DNA of 64,000 nt from an uncultured Porphyromonas sp. (GCA_905372565.1 CAJPPK010000001.1:1-64000), one strand, 5' to 3'. Shown: positions 41,606 through 51,027, counted from the stretch's first letter. The notes: a model not told the origin generated them from the sequence alone. Translations and numbers: made by a program.

Positions 41606-43120
41606 ATGTCGATCACCCGTTCTATTTTCCTTTCCCTAAGCTTGGCTTTGAGTACCTGCCTAGCTGCTGCTCCACTACCAGAGGTACTCTCTTTCTTGAA
41701 AGGCTATGACTCTCGCCCTGGAGTACGTGCTACGATCCTAGTGCGTGACCTTCAGACGGGGGAGACGATCCTCAGTCACCGTAGTGATGAGACTTTCCGC
41801 CCAGCGTCGCTTGTCAAGATCGCCACGACGGGCGCATTCCTGTCCATGCGAGGTGGGGACTACCGCTTCCATATGCCTATCGCTCTACGCGGAGAGCTCG
41901 TCGATAGCACATGGCGAGGCGATCTTATCCTAGGCGCATCTGCGGATCCCTCGCTCGGATCGCATTACATCGCAGGACCCGGGCGACTCGTTCGTCAGGT
42001 GCGAGACCTACTGCTAGCACGTGGGATCAAGCGTATCTCTGGGCGTCTCCTACTGGATATGGCTGGCTTCCCCCCACCTTATTATAGCGAACACTGGCCA
42101 GACGAAGACCTTGATCACTACTACGCTGTACCAGTCTCGGGCTTTAGCCTAGCAGACAACTATGCTGACCTCTATCTCTACGATGAAGGCGAAGGCTTAG
42201 GCGTAGATCTCCAGCTGGCGGGACTTCCTTTGCCCTATCAGAAGGAGTTCTCCCGAGGGGCAACCAATCGCCTTAATCTCTCGCTCCATCCCAAGCTCCA
42301 CAGCCTTATGCTAGCTGGCTCGGTACGTGTGGGCAGACAAGGGACCTACCTCCGTCAGCCTCTCTCTGATCCTCCTGCTTTCGCTGCTCACTGGCTCTCT
42401 GAGGGTCTTCGCGGCTATGGTATTCCGCTGGAAAAGACGCCTCAAGTCGTCTATGGGACAGAGCCTATGCGTGGGCTGGATACCATCGGCTTCTATCGCT
42501 CGCTAGCTGCTGACACGCTCGCTAGGATCACCAACTTCCGCAGTGCCAATGGCTATGCTGAAGCACTGGCCTACGTGCTTAATGATCCCCAAGATCGTGC
42601 TTCGGGTCAGCCTGTAGCTATGCGTCGCTTCTGGCAGGAGCGACTTGGGCTGACGGATGCCTCCTTCTTCCCTCAGGATGGATCGGGCCTAAGTCCTACG
42701 GGCGGGCTGACTTCGGAAGCACTGACACGTATCCTGGCGGATCTTTGGGCTAACCCTAAGGTGCGTCGCTCCTTCCTTGCCTCTCTGCCACGTGCAGGTG
42801 TCGAGGGGACGGTGCGTAGCTTGGATGTGCCTAGCGAGATCACTGCCTATCTCAAGAGTGGCTCGATGCGTGGCGTACGTGGCTATGCGGGCTACGTACA
42901 GCGGGATGAGAAGTGGTATAGCGTCGTCTATATCGCCAACGGAAGTATTGTCCCCGAGGATGTGCGCTCTACGTTTACGCGCCTGCTGACTGGGCTCTTC
43001 ACTGACAGATCTATGGCTTCTCCTCTAGTTGTCAAGGCGTCATCACCTGCCGAGAGTAGCTCTTCAGAGAAGAAGGTCACGAGACCCTCGACGAAGCGTC
43101 GAGGGAAGTCTCGGAGATAG
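41606..43120 (+). CDS. dacB: D-alanyl-D-alanine carboxypeptidase/endopeptidase (PBP4, peptidase S13)
   Basis: 504 residues. Signal peptide (SIFLSLSLALSTCLAAAPLP). The three penicillin-binding motifs are visible: SxxK in RPASLVKIA, SxN in FRSANGYAEAL, and KSG in AYLKSGSM. It trims or hydrolyses peptidoglycan cross-links in the periplasm. The C-terminus is a Ser/Lys/Arg-rich tail. It starts 29 bases after the rplY terminator. Confidence 0.95.
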   Translation: MSITRSIFLSLSLALSTCLAAAPLPEVLSFLKGYDSRPGVRATILVRDLQTGETILSHRSDETFRPASLVKIATTGAFLSMRGGDYRFHMPIALRGELVDSTWRGDLILGASADPSLGSHYIAGPGRLVRQVRDLLLARGIKRISGRLLLDMAGFPPPYYSEHWPDEDLDHYYAVPVSGFSLADNYADLYLYDEGEGLGVDLQLAGLPLPYQKEFSRGATNRLNLSLHPKLHSLMLAGSVRVGRQGTYLRQPLSDPPAFAAHWLSEGLRGYGIPLEKTPQVVYGTEPMRGLDTIGFYRSLAADTLARITNFRSANGYAEALAYVLNDPQDRASGQPVAMRRFWQERLGLTDASFFPQDGSGLSPTGGLTSEALTRILADLWANPKVRRSFLASLPRAGVEGTVRSLDVPSEITAYLKSGSMRGVRGYAGYVQRDEKWYSVVYIANGSIVPEDVRSTFTRLLTGLFTDRSMASPLVVKASSPAESSSSEKKVTRPSTKRRGKSRR

Positions 43121-43176
43121 TCCTCTTCATTCATCCAAGCGAGGAGCTTTCCTCGTCTGGAGCTGAAGCAAAATCT

Positions 43177-43213
43177 AACCCGATCAAGGTCTCTAAGGTG
43201 CCTTGATCGGGTT
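43177..43213 (+). terminator. terminator of dacB
   Basis: CCCGATCAAGG / CCTTGATCGGG stem with TTTTTC after it. Confidence 0.92.
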
Positions 43214-43247
43214 TTTCTTGTTGGGAAGCTTGCCGGGTGGGGAGGTA

Positions 43248-43325
43248 GAGCTTAACCTTTGCTTTGGAAAAGCTCTATGTCTCTTCCTGCAGAGGTTAGT
43301 CTTTGTGTGAGCTAAGGTTTACCTT
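43248..43325. repeat. 22-bp-phased palindromic array, locus 6 (4 units)
   Basis: Cores at 43248, 43270, 43292 and 43314: GAGCTTAACCTT, AAGCTCTATGTC, GAGGTTAGTCTT, AAGGTTTACCTT. The period is exactly 22 bp. It lies in the dacB to nucleoside phosphorylase gap. Confidence 0.85.
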
Positions 43326-43444
43326 CGTTCTTTCTGATAGCTGGGTGATCGTCCTGAGCCTACGAGCTTGCTCGGCCTTAGGGCTTAGCTCGAGGAGGTG
43401 TTCCCTTGGATGGGGCGTTAGCTCTCCTAGCGTTTGGGGGAGGG

Positions 43445-43500
43445 AAGGTGTTCCTTTTAAAGGAGAAACTAACCGTGGACGAAGAGTTTAGGTTATCTTT
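43445..43500. repeat. degenerate 22-bp-phased units next to the nucleoside phosphorylase promoter
   Basis: AAGGTGTTCCTT at 43445, a poor unit near 43467 and TAGGTTATCTTT at 43489 keep 22-bp steps. The last overlaps the -7 box. Confidence 0.4.
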
Positions 43501-43501
43501 G
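43494..43501 (+). promoter_or_regulatory. promoter -7 box for the nucleoside phosphorylase operon
   Basis: TATCTTTG, 59 bases upstream of the ATG at 43560. Confidence 0.5.
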
Positions 43502-43559
43502 CAGGACAGAGTCCTAGACTTGGCTTTGATCTAAGAGCAACAAATACAACGAAATACTT

Positions 43560-44438
43560 ATGAGTACTAAGCGCACTATCCCATCCTCCGAGCTAATAAT
43601 CAATGGTGATGGCTCGATCTTTCACCTGCATCTGCGTCCCGAGCAACTAGCTGATCGCGTCTTCTTGGTCGGTGATCCAGCTCGTGTCGATATGGTGGCT
43701 TCACGCTTTGACCATATCGAGTGTAATGTCACCAGCCGTGAGTTCCACACGATCACTGGCCTCTACAAGGGGAAGCGTATCAGTGTCGTTAGCCATGGGA
43801 TCGGCACGGACAATATCGACATCGTGCTTAACGAGCTCGATGCACTGGCGAATATCGACTTCGATACACGTCAGGAGAAGGAATCCTTCCGTCAGCTGAC
43901 GCTAGTACGTGTCGGTACCTCCGGAGGGCTACAGGATGAGACCCCCATAGGTACGTATGTCGCTGCCGAGCACTCTATCGGCTTCGACGGTGTCCTTTAT
44001 TTCTACGGAGATACGGAGCGTGTTCGCAATCGCTCCTTCGAGGCTGAGCTCCTGAAGCAGCTAGACTGGTCGATCGAAGGCCTTCGCCCCTACGTCGTCG
44101 CAGCCGACCCAAGCCTCATCGAACAGATATGTCAGCAGGACATTCTCCGTGGGAATACGATCGCAGCCAATGGCTTCTATGGTCCCCAAGGTAGACAGCT
44201 TCGTCTCCCCCTGCATGACCCCGAGCTGAACAAGAAGATCCAAGCCTTCGACTACGAGGGGCGTCATCTGACGAACTATGAGATGGAGAGCTCCTCTCTG
44301 GCAGCTCTCTCTGCCCTCATGGGGCATCGTGCGATGACGGTATGCTGTATCATCGCTGGGCGTAAGGCTCAGAATATGAATACGGACTACAAGGGTAGCA
44401 TCGAGGGGCTCATTGATCTCGTCCTCGAGCGTATCTAG
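43560..44438 (+). CDS. nucleoside (uridine-type) phosphorylase
   Basis: 292 residues of the PNP/UDP phosphorylase superfamily, which splits nucleosides with phosphate into base and ribose-1-phosphate. Motifs: FLVGDPARVDMVA (phosphate loop), VSHGIGTDNIDIVLNEL, RVGTSGGLQ and NYEMESSSLAAL (ribose-binding Glu). Its length is nearer to uridine phosphorylase than PNP; exact substrate is uncertain. It probably shares a transcript with crcB, 9 bases downstream. Confidence 0.92.
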   Translation: MSTKRTIPSSELIINGDGSIFHLHLRPEQLADRVFLVGDPARVDMVASRFDHIECNVTSREFHTITGLYKGKRISVVSHGIGTDNIDIVLNELDALANIDFDTRQEKESFRQLTLVRVGTSGGLQDETPIGTYVAAEHSIGFDGVLYFYGDTERVRNRSFEAELLKQLDWSIEGLRPYVVAADPSLIEQICQQDILRGNTIAANGFYGPQGRQLRLPLHDPELNKKIQAFDYEGRHLTNYEMESSSLAALSALMGHRAMTVCCIIAGRKAQNMNTDYKGSIEGLIDLVLERI

Positions 44439-44447
44439 CTCTTCGTC

Positions 44448-44834
44448 GTGAATCAGCTGAGTAGTTTGCACCTACTATATATCTTTATCGGGGGAGGCTC
44501 AGGTAGTCTCCTCCGCTACCTCTTAGGCTATGGTGTGGCACGACTATGGGGCGAGCCCACTCCCTGGGCTACATGGGGCATTAATCTATTAGGTTCGCTC
44601 CTCATCGGCTATCTTTTGGGGCGCATGGGAGAGTTCTCTTCGGAGGTTTCACTTCCTCTTCGTTGTCTGCTCATCGTGGGGTTCTGTGGAGGGTTTACGA
44701 CCTTCTCCACGTTCTCGGCAGAGCTTCTTAGTCAGCTGCGAGAGGGGTATCTCCTCGGAGCCTTATCCTATGTGGTGCTCAGCGTCTGTGGTGGACTCCT
44801 TGCAGTCTACCTTGGGTCGAAGTTAGCCGAGTAG
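44448..44834 (+). CDS. crcB: CrcB/Fluc fluoride channel
   Basis: 128 residues starting with GTG. Four membrane helices, with the family motifs GGGSGSLLRYLL, WGINLLGSLLIGYLLG and GFCGGFTTFSTFSAE. Fluc proteins export fluoride as dual-topology dimers. No fluoride riboswitch can be seen in the 9 bases that separate it from the upstream gene. Confidence 0.95.
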   Translation: MNQLSSLHLLYIFIGGGSGSLLRYLLGYGVARLWGEPTPWATWGINLLGSLLIGYLLGRMGEFSSEVSLPLRCLLIVGFCGGFTTFSTFSAELLSQLREGYLLGALSYVVLSVCGGLLAVYLGSKLAE

Positions 44835-44869
44835 GGTAGTCCTGCTAACGTTATTTCTAATTCAGTCTT

Positions 44870-47557
44870 ATGCACATTCGTCCTTTAGCTTACCTAGCTG
44901 TTGCTGTCCTCTCACTTCACTCGCTACTTCATGCTCGGCCGGTGGATCCGTCTCGAGCGACGAAGCTAGCCTACGATTTCCTGCAGTCTGTGCAGCCTCA
45001 AGGCGGGCGCAATCTCGGGATACTGAAGGGGGAAGAGACCCCAACCTTCTATGTCTACAATCGGGAAGAGGGCGCTGGGGGCTTTGTCCTCGTAAGTAAG
45101 GACGATAGTCGTGGTGCCATTCTCGGCTATAGCACGCAGGGACGCTTCGTTTTGGATAGCCTTCCGGAAGGACTTCGCTCGATCTTCTTGAGTTGGATGC
45201 CTGCGTCTACTTCTGCTCAGGAAGCTCGTCGGATCGACTTCCCCCAGCCGATGAAGAAGCCGATTACGCCTCTGCTGAAGAGTAAGTGGGGGCAAATAGG
45301 CTATCAGTACAACTCTCTGACTCCGCTCTTCAATGGTTCGCATTCGCCAAGTGGGTGCGTTGCTACGGCGGTCGCACAGATCATGTACTATCACCAGTGG
45401 CCTCTGCGGGGGAAAGGCTCGCATAAGCACTTCAATCCACAGATCGGTACGGTGGATTTCAGCAAGCATACCTATCACTGGGATCAGATGCTACCGGTCT
45501 ATGGGCGTAGCGAGCTCTACCAGAGGAATGGCTATCCTTACCCCGAAGATGCACCTCGCTTCACGTCAGTATCTAGGCTAATGTATGATGTGGGTGTCGC
45601 TGTCAATATGAACTATACGCCCAACTCTAGCGGAGCCTATTCCGAACAAGTCCCGAAGGCTATGCAAGATTACTTCGACTATGAGGCGAGTAAGATACTA
45701 ACGAAGAGCCTCCTAGGGGAAGATGCCTTGGAAGCCTTCGTAGAGCAAGAGCTTCGGGCTGGCTTCCCTCTCTACATTAGTGGAGAGAACCGTCGAGGTG
45801 GCGCTGGCCATGCCTGGGTGATCGATGGGATGGATGCACAGGGTTTCTTCCATATGAACTTTGGTTGGGACGGTGTGAGTGATGGCTTTTATTCCCTAAG
45901 GGTAATTAATCCAAGTCAGTTGGGCTCCGAATTCCAGGGTAAAGGTCGTCCTACCTTCTCGTCTAACCTGCAGTTGATCGCCCTACACCCTAAGAAAGCT
46001 GGGAGTATGCCCCTCGATACGGAGCATGAGCTCCTTCGTCCCCGCCTGAGAGCTAACCTGGGGTGCTACATTCATCTAGTGAGTGAGCGGAGAGATGGAC
46101 TCGTCGTCGAGATGAGCGATGTAGTCAATCGGACAGGGAAGAGCTTCACTGGGGACTATGGTTATGGCCTCTATGATGACGCAGGTCAGCTCCTGCGGAT
46201 CTATCCCTCGAAGTATCACCCTAAGGGGGGCTATCGTACGCTCCCCGAAGATGGACTGATCAATACGAAAGAGCAAGACCTCCTGCCTATCCAAGGTCTA
46301 GCTGACGGAGTCTATAGCCTTCGGTTGATGAGTAGCGAGCGTCAGGGTGAGCAGACTTGGATGCCGTGGTTCCCGATGCAGGCGACGCCTTCGCTGGAGT
46401 TTGAGCTAAGCCGAGGGAAGGTCACAGTACTCGAAGAGAGTAGCGTAGACGGAGGATTACAGCCGATGGCACAGCCCCTGCACGGACATATCACTGCCGG
46501 TAAGCAGGTGCAGATCGGCCTTCTTCTGAAGAATCTCACAGGTATTGATCCCGATCTTAGTCTGTCTCTTCACCTACTGGATGCCTCTGGTAAGCTTATC
46601 AGCTCGACGACGACAGCGTCCCCAGTGACCTTCCGTCCGCTGGGTACAGAGCTTGTCTACTTCCAGCTAAGTATCCCAGCGGGACTACCAGCGGGGAAAT
46701 ATCGGGTAGAGCTAGAGGCTATGCACTTTGATGATAAGATCGCCGTCCAGAAGTATAAGCTCCGAGAAGATCTCTTCATCGAGGTTCATGAGCCGGTAGC
46801 AGGATCTCTGGAGGTGCTCCAGGCGAGCGCTCTGACAGATCCCGTCACGGCTTTAGGAGCCTACACGCTACTTGATCTGGAGCAGACGCCTAACCTCCGC
46901 CTTCGTCTCCAGCTACTCCGCCCAGCTACCGATGAGACTAAGCTGGACGAAGTCCGTATCTCTCTCGTGGATGTATATACTGGGTCTAAGATCCTCTGTG
47001 GCATCTCGCGTGTGTCAGACCTTGCCCATAGTGACCAGCCTGCCCAGCTTCAGACCGTCCCACTTAAGGGATCGCTAGCGGAGCAGCTGACCTTGGGGCA
47101 CGTTTACCGTCTCGCTGTCGAAGGAGTCCGCTCGGGTAAAACCTACGACCTCTGGCCTACGGTCTTGCGACAGGCTTACCTTGGCTTCCTAGGGGTTAGT
47201 GCTACGCCTAAGGGAGGAGACCCCCGCATCATCCAAGCTCTAGATCCGGCACAAGTGAAGCCAGAGGAAGAGCCGAAAAAGCCCGAGGAAGAGAAGAAAC
47301 CCGAAATAACTCCCGTAGATGAAGCGTCTGCCTTTGCTCCCATTTGGCAGTATTTCCCAGGCGAAGCCCGCTTGCGTGTGCAGGGTGAAGGTCTACGTCT
47401 GGCCGAGGTATTCAGTCTCTCGGGGAAGCTCCTGCAGACCCAAGCGCTCACAGGGGCTCTTGAGACCGAGTTCTCTCTAGGCTCTCTCCCCTCAGGGATC
47501 TATCTCATCCGACTAGTCGGAGCCAGTGGATCTCGTATGATCCGTGTACGTCGCTAG
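44870..47557 (+). CDS. T9SS-exported peptidase family C10 (streptopain/PrtT-like) cysteine protease
   Basis: 895 residues. A signal peptide (YLAVAVLSLHSLLHA) and a propeptide (about 30-130, with GGFVLVSKDDSRGAILGYS) precede the C10 protease domain. The catalytic Cys is in SPSGCVATAVAQIMYYHQWP and the His in GGAGHAWVIDGMD. A beta-sandwich region follows, then a Pro/Glu/Lys linker (KPEEEPKKPEEEKKPE) and a C-terminal type IX sorting domain (VFSLSGKLLQTQ, LPSGIYLIRL, MIRVRR). It should be displayed or released at the cell surface. PrtT of P. gingivalis is the obvious comparison. Terminator at 47586. Confidence 0.93.
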   Translation: MHIRPLAYLAVAVLSLHSLLHARPVDPSRATKLAYDFLQSVQPQGGRNLGILKGEETPTFYVYNREEGAGGFVLVSKDDSRGAILGYSTQGRFVLDSLPEGLRSIFLSWMPASTSAQEARRIDFPQPMKKPITPLLKSKWGQIGYQYNSLTPLFNGSHSPSGCVATAVAQIMYYHQWPLRGKGSHKHFNPQIGTVDFSKHTYHWDQMLPVYGRSELYQRNGYPYPEDAPRFTSVSRLMYDVGVAVNMNYTPNSSGAYSEQVPKAMQDYFDYEASKILTKSLLGEDALEAFVEQELRAGFPLYISGENRRGGAGHAWVIDGMDAQGFFHMNFGWDGVSDGFYSLRVINPSQLGSEFQGKGRPTFSSNLQLIALHPKKAGSMPLDTEHELLRPRLRANLGCYIHLVSERRDGLVVEMSDVVNRTGKSFTGDYGYGLYDDAGQLLRIYPSKYHPKGGYRTLPEDGLINTKEQDLLPIQGLADGVYSLRLMSSERQGEQTWMPWFPMQATPSLEFELSRGKVTVLEESSVDGGLQPMAQPLHGHITAGKQVQIGLLLKNLTGIDPDLSLSLHLLDASGKLISSTTTASPVTFRPLGTELVYFQLSIPAGLPAGKYRVELEAMHFDDKIAVQKYKLREDLFIEVHEPVAGSLEVLQASALTDPVTALGAYTLLDLEQTPNLRLRLQLLRPATDETKLDEVRISLVDVYTGSKILCGISRVSDLAHSDQPAQLQTVPLKGSLAEQLTLGHVYRLAVEGVRSGKTYDLWPTVLRQAYLGFLGVSATPKGGDPRIIQALDPAQVKPEEEPKKPEEEKKPEITPVDEASAFAPIWQYFPGEARLRVQGEGLRLAEVFSLSGKLLQTQALTGALETEFSLGSLPSGIYLIRLVGASGSRMIRVRR

Positions 47558-47585
47558 GAGCACCTAGACGAGATAAACTCTCTAT

Positions 47586-47618
47586 ACACGAGCCTTTGCT
47601 AAAAGCGAAGGCTCGTGT
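47586..47618 (+). terminator. terminator of the C10 protease gene
   Basis: ACACGAGCCTT / AAGGCTCGTGT stem, then TTTTTCTTTC. Confidence 0.93.
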
Positions 47619-47672
47619 TTTTCTTTCTCAGTCGGTCATCTCTTCTTATATTCCTTTAGCTTGGCCGTGAGA

Positions 47673-47750
47673 AAGGTCTAGGTTTGCTTGGAGAGAGCCT
47701 AACCTTTCCGCCGAGAGAGGTAGAGCTTTCTGGTCGTAAGGGTTTGCGTT
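47673..47750. repeat. 22-bp-phased palindromic array, locus 7 (4 units, perhaps 5)
   Basis: Cores at 47673, 47695, 47717 and 47739: AAGGTCTAGGTT, GAGCCTAACCTT, GAGGTAGAGCTT, AGGGTTTGCGTT. A weaker in-phase unit (TTCCTTTAGCTT) lies at 47651. It lies between two converging genes and their two terminators. Confidence 0.85.
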
Positions 47751-47762
47751 AGGAGAATGAAG

Positions 47763-47800
47763 TAGCCCCACTTCCTCTGATGACAGAGAAGGTGGGGCTA
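47763..47800 (-). terminator. terminator of the TonB-dependent receptor gene
   Basis: TAGCCCCAC / GTGGGGCTA outer and TCCTCTG / CAGAG(A) inner stem, then ACTTCATTC on the minus strand. Confidence 0.8.
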
Positions 47801-47865
47801 TCTGAATGTATGTCTTGAGGAGGACGAACGAGTATCGTCAGAGGAAGGAGGCTAGGAGCGAATGC

Positions 47866-50439
47866 TTAGAAACGATAGGTAGCGGTAAGATTGACATTGC
47901 GAGGAGCGCCAGGGAAGGATCGTAGGCGATCGTAGCCGGATATATAGTAGCGCTTGTCGAGTACGTTGTTGAGGTTCAATTGGAGCTGTACGGCATGGAC
48001 CTTATAGTAGAGTGCCGCATGGACAAGGGCGTAGCCTGGGTAGCTGACGACATGCGTACGGCGGGCCACTTGTCCAAGGCGCTCGGAGACACCGTTGACG
48101 CCGAGGCCGATGCCCAAACCTCGTAGAGCTCCGGAGGGTATGATGACCTTAGTCCAGAGGTTAGCCGAGTGACGTGGAGTGCCTGGGCGCTGTAGGTTGA
48201 GATCACGAGTTCCGGTGGGTGCCTTGGTGATCTCTGCCTCGTTGAAAGCGTAGCTAGCTACGACGCTCCAATAGGGTAGTAGGGAGCCAGCTATATCAAG
48301 CTCGAAGCCACGAGAGCGTTCTTCTCCGATAGGGACCATGAGATTGGGTTCTCCGGCTACCCCTGCATTGTAGAGCGTATTGCGTTGGCGTAGATCGAAG
48401 AGAGCTGCGGTGACACTTAGGCGCCCTTTCAGATAGTCACCCTTGAGGCCTACTTCCCAGAGCTCACTCTTGAGCGGATCAAAGGGCCCACCTGCATCAG
48501 GATTACTCTGTACCGTGACGCTCTGAGGCTCAAAGCCTCGGATCCACGTAGCATAGAGATTAGTCGAGGAGAGGACGTTATAGACGAGGCCAATACGTGG
48601 GGTAAAGGCACGTTGGTGCGTCTTAGCTTCGACGCCCGCCGTCGATTTGGTCACATCGGTAAACCATTCTAGTCGGGCACCTAGGAGTAACTGGAGCTTT
48701 CGCCAGGAGAGTTGCTCCTGGAGGTAGATGCCTTGGGCATATTGCGTAGCAGGGCGCACCTCTTTAGGTGAGTAGATATACTTAGAGATATCTTGGTAGA
48801 GATTCCCTTGGTTAGAGCTCAGGTCAAAGGCTGGTACATTGGTACGTGGGTTACCCTCTTTGTCGAGTAGGTAGTTGCTAACCTTATCCTTGTCGAAGTC
48901 CTTGGCTGTGCGCCCGTTCTTTAAGAGATAGCCTCCAGCTTCGATATACGAAGAGCCAGGTAAGAGGTCGGTAGCGAAGTAATCATACCCAAGTAGGATC
49001 TTGTGCTTGATATCTTTGGTCTGGAGATCCCAGGTGAGGTAATTATTGAAGCTATGGTTACGGAAGTGGCGCAATCGCTGTGTGACACGCATAAGCACCT
49101 TGTTTAGATCTTCCTGGCCATCGGCTTTCTTGACGAAGGCATTGTCTTGGGAATGCTCTAGCATATCCTCGTCGTAGGAGGAGTATAGGTAGGTGCTATT
49201 GAAGAGTAATCCTTGGGTGAGTTGGTGGGATAGATTGAGTGTTAGATTGACGTTGTTCTCCTTGAGGTAGTCATTGGCCGCAGATTGCGTAGCTGAGATG
49301 GGGCGGGAGAAAAGATCGCCGTCTCCAAAGATAGCGACACCACGATCGAGCTTCCCGAGGCTGCGGTTATAGACGAGATCCATACCCAGCTGGGTACGCT
49401 CAGATAAGAGATAGCTCAAGGAGGGGGCGATAATATAGGTGGAGAGTCCCTGTAGATCTCGGAAGCTGTCAGAGCTTTCATATCCGAGATTTAGACGATA
49501 GAGAAGTGTCTTTTTCTCGTTTAATGGACCAGTGAAGTCGGTATGAGCTCGTGTTGTACTGAAGCTACCGGTCGTAAGGCTGACTGATCGACGGATGACG
49601 TCTAGCGGCTTCTTCGTTACACGATTGATTACGCCACCAGGAGCTGCGTTCCCGAAGAGAGCAGAGGAGGGCCCTTTGATGATTTCGACTCGCTCTACGT
49701 TCGCTAAGGATGACTGACGCCAGAGACTTGTCTGCGAACGCATCCCATTGACTAGGTTTCCCGAGTTGCGATTGCCTGTCGTTCTGAAGCCACGGATAGA
49801 GAAATCATTGTAGAAAGAGTATTGATTCACTCCACTAACGTTCTTGACGACATCATTAACGGTGACCGCTGCTTGGTCTAAGATGAGCTCCTTGGTCACA
49901 TAGCCGATAGATTGGGGTACCTCTCGTAGTGGTGTGGCAGTTTTAGTTCCTGCGAAGGAGATCGTATTCTTGTAGGTCTGCTCTCTACGCCCTAAGACGT
50001 CTACTGCTGGTAGCAGGTCTTCTCGCTCCGTGAGGATAAAGTCTTCATGCTGATGAGAGTCGACGTTTCCTCTCCCACCGAAGATGATCTGGCGTTCTTG
50101 GGCTTCATATCCTAGTGCCTGAATGCGTAGTATGTGCTTGCCAGCAGGTATCCCTGTCAGGTGATAGAAGCCTCCTCGACCACTATGAGTCTGTAGGGTA
50201 GTCCCTAGGATGTAGACCTTCACCTCGCTTAGAGGGACGCCATTGACGTCTGTGAGCTGTCCTCGGATGTCATATTGTTGATGTAACGGTGAGCGAAGCC
50301 CGCCTCCACGGTTGAGTTTAGAGAGGGTATCCGCAGATTGCTCGGTACTTAAGCTGTCTGTGGCTATTTGGGCGATGAGTCTACCCTGTGTGATTAGCAC
50401 CACAAAGAGGAAGGCTATAGTCAGTTGGCTAATCTTCAT
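47866..50439 (-). CDS. TonB-dependent siderophore-type receptor
   Basis: 857 residues. Signal peptide (ISQLTIAFLFVVLITQGRLIA), then a carboxypeptidase-regulatory-like domain (about 55-140: IRGQLTDVNGVPLSEVKVYI), the plug domain (VNDVVKNVSGVNQYSFYNDF, KGPSSALFGNAAPGGVINRV) and a 22-strand barrel ending LTATYRF. The plug motif is that of the ferric-siderophore receptor group (FhuA/FecA-like). The ligand cannot be told; iron-chelate or corrin uptake is likely. It is transcribed alone; no TonB or lipoprotein partner lies next to it. An imperfect dyad lies upstream (50608-50638). Confidence 0.93.
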   Translation of the reverse strand: MKISQLTIAFLFVVLITQGRLIAQIATDSLSTEQSADTLSKLNRGGGLRSPLHQQYDIRGQLTDVNGVPLSEVKVYILGTTLQTHSGRGGFYHLTGIPAGKHILRIQALGYEAQERQIIFGGRGNVDSHQHEDFILTEREDLLPAVDVLGRREQTYKNTISFAGTKTATPLREVPQSIGYVTKELILDQAAVTVNDVVKNVSGVNQYSFYNDFSIRGFRTTGNRNSGNLVNGMRSQTSLWRQSSLANVERVEIIKGPSSALFGNAAPGGVINRVTKKPLDVIRRSVSLTTGSFSTTRAHTDFTGPLNEKKTLLYRLNLGYESSDSFRDLQGLSTYIIAPSLSYLLSERTQLGMDLVYNRSLGKLDRGVAIFGDGDLFSRPISATQSAANDYLKENNVNLTLNLSHQLTQGLLFNSTYLYSSYDEDMLEHSQDNAFVKKADGQEDLNKVLMRVTQRLRHFRNHSFNNYLTWDLQTKDIKHKILLGYDYFATDLLPGSSYIEAGGYLLKNGRTAKDFDKDKVSNYLLDKEGNPRTNVPAFDLSSNQGNLYQDISKYIYSPKEVRPATQYAQGIYLQEQLSWRKLQLLLGARLEWFTDVTKSTAGVEAKTHQRAFTPRIGLVYNVLSSTNLYATWIRGFEPQSVTVQSNPDAGGPFDPLKSELWEVGLKGDYLKGRLSVTAALFDLRQRNTLYNAGVAGEPNLMVPIGEERSRGFELDIAGSLLPYWSVVASYAFNEAEITKAPTGTRDLNLQRPGTPRHSANLWTKVIIPSGALRGLGIGLGVNGVSERLGQVARRTHVVSYPGYALVHAALYYKVHAVQLQLNLNNVLDKRYYISGYDRLRSFPGAPRNVNLTATYRF

Positions 50440-50607
50440 ATTGAGGTTAGTGAAGTGGGTTACGGCAAGAGATGAACTCGTCTTTCTCTTGGATGAATAG
50501 TCAATTCGAAGCCTTAGGAGTAGCTAAGCTGTGTACTTCGTCCTCCTTTAGTTCTGGTGTGGTAAAAGTAGTATAAAGGCATGGATAGGGGGTGAAAATA
50601 TGTTATT

Positions 50608-50638
50608 TTACCTAAATATGGGGATTAAATTAGGTTAA
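50608..50638. promoter_or_regulatory. imperfect dyad upstream of the TonB-dependent receptor
   Basis: TTACCTAA and TTAGGTTAA arms about 14 bases apart in an AT-rich stretch, 170-200 bases upstream of the receptor start. It could be an operator; no regulator is assigned. Confidence 0.3.
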
Positions 50639-50712
50639 TAACTACCAATATAAGAGGATCTCTTAGGTACGATCTAGGTCCGTTTGCTAGCGTTTAGCTC
50701 TCGATGGAGATA

Positions 50713-50790
50713 AATGTCTAGGTTTGCTTGTGTAAAGCTTAGCCTTTTTGCTGAGAGAGGTAGAGCTTTACTTGGGCTAAGGCTTATCTT
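50713..50790. repeat. 22-bp-phased palindromic array, locus 8 (4 units)
   Basis: Cores at 50713, 50735, 50757 and 50779: AATGTCTAGGTT, AAGCTTAGCCTT, GAGGTAGAGCTT, AAGGCTTATCTT. The period is exactly 22 bp. It lies between the receptor gene and tRNA-Arg(CCG). The rest of 50440-50948 holds only the dyad and a tRNA promoter. Confidence 0.85.
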
Positions 50791-50898
50791 CCCCCAAGGG
50801 GAGGTCGTGACTTGGTAGAGGGGAGGTGAGAGAGGGTGGTGCCTTCTGCCGAGGTGTCGAGCGCCTTTCACCTAGCTGGGAATTAGCCGAGAATGTTG

Positions 50899-50906
50899 TA
50901 TCTTTG
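50899..50906 (+). promoter_or_regulatory. promoter -7 box for tRNA-Arg(CCG)
   Basis: TATCTTTG, 43 bases upstream of the tRNA. Confidence 0.5.
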
Positions 50907-50948
50907 CGCTAACTCACGAGAGAGTCGACTCTCAGCGTGGTGTAAGTG

Positions 50949-51022
50949 GGCTCAGTAGCTTAGTTGAATAGAGCGTCAGATTCCGGTTCTGAAGGTCGAG
51001 GGTTTGAGTCCCTCCTGGGTCA
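50949..51022 (+). tRNA. tRNA-Arg (anticodon CCG)
   Basis: 74 nt: GGCTCAGTAGCTTAG, anticodon stem-loop TCAGA TTCCGGT TCTGA, T arm GAGGGTTTGAGTCCCTC, acceptor 3' strand CTGGGTC, discriminator A. Two acceptor pairs are wobbles. CCA is not encoded. Confidence 0.93.
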
Positions 51023-51027
51023 CATAT

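Noticed and set aside
44438..44448. Looked for a fluoride riboswitch before crcB.
   Set aside because: Only 9 bases separate crcB from the upstream gene, too few for the element.
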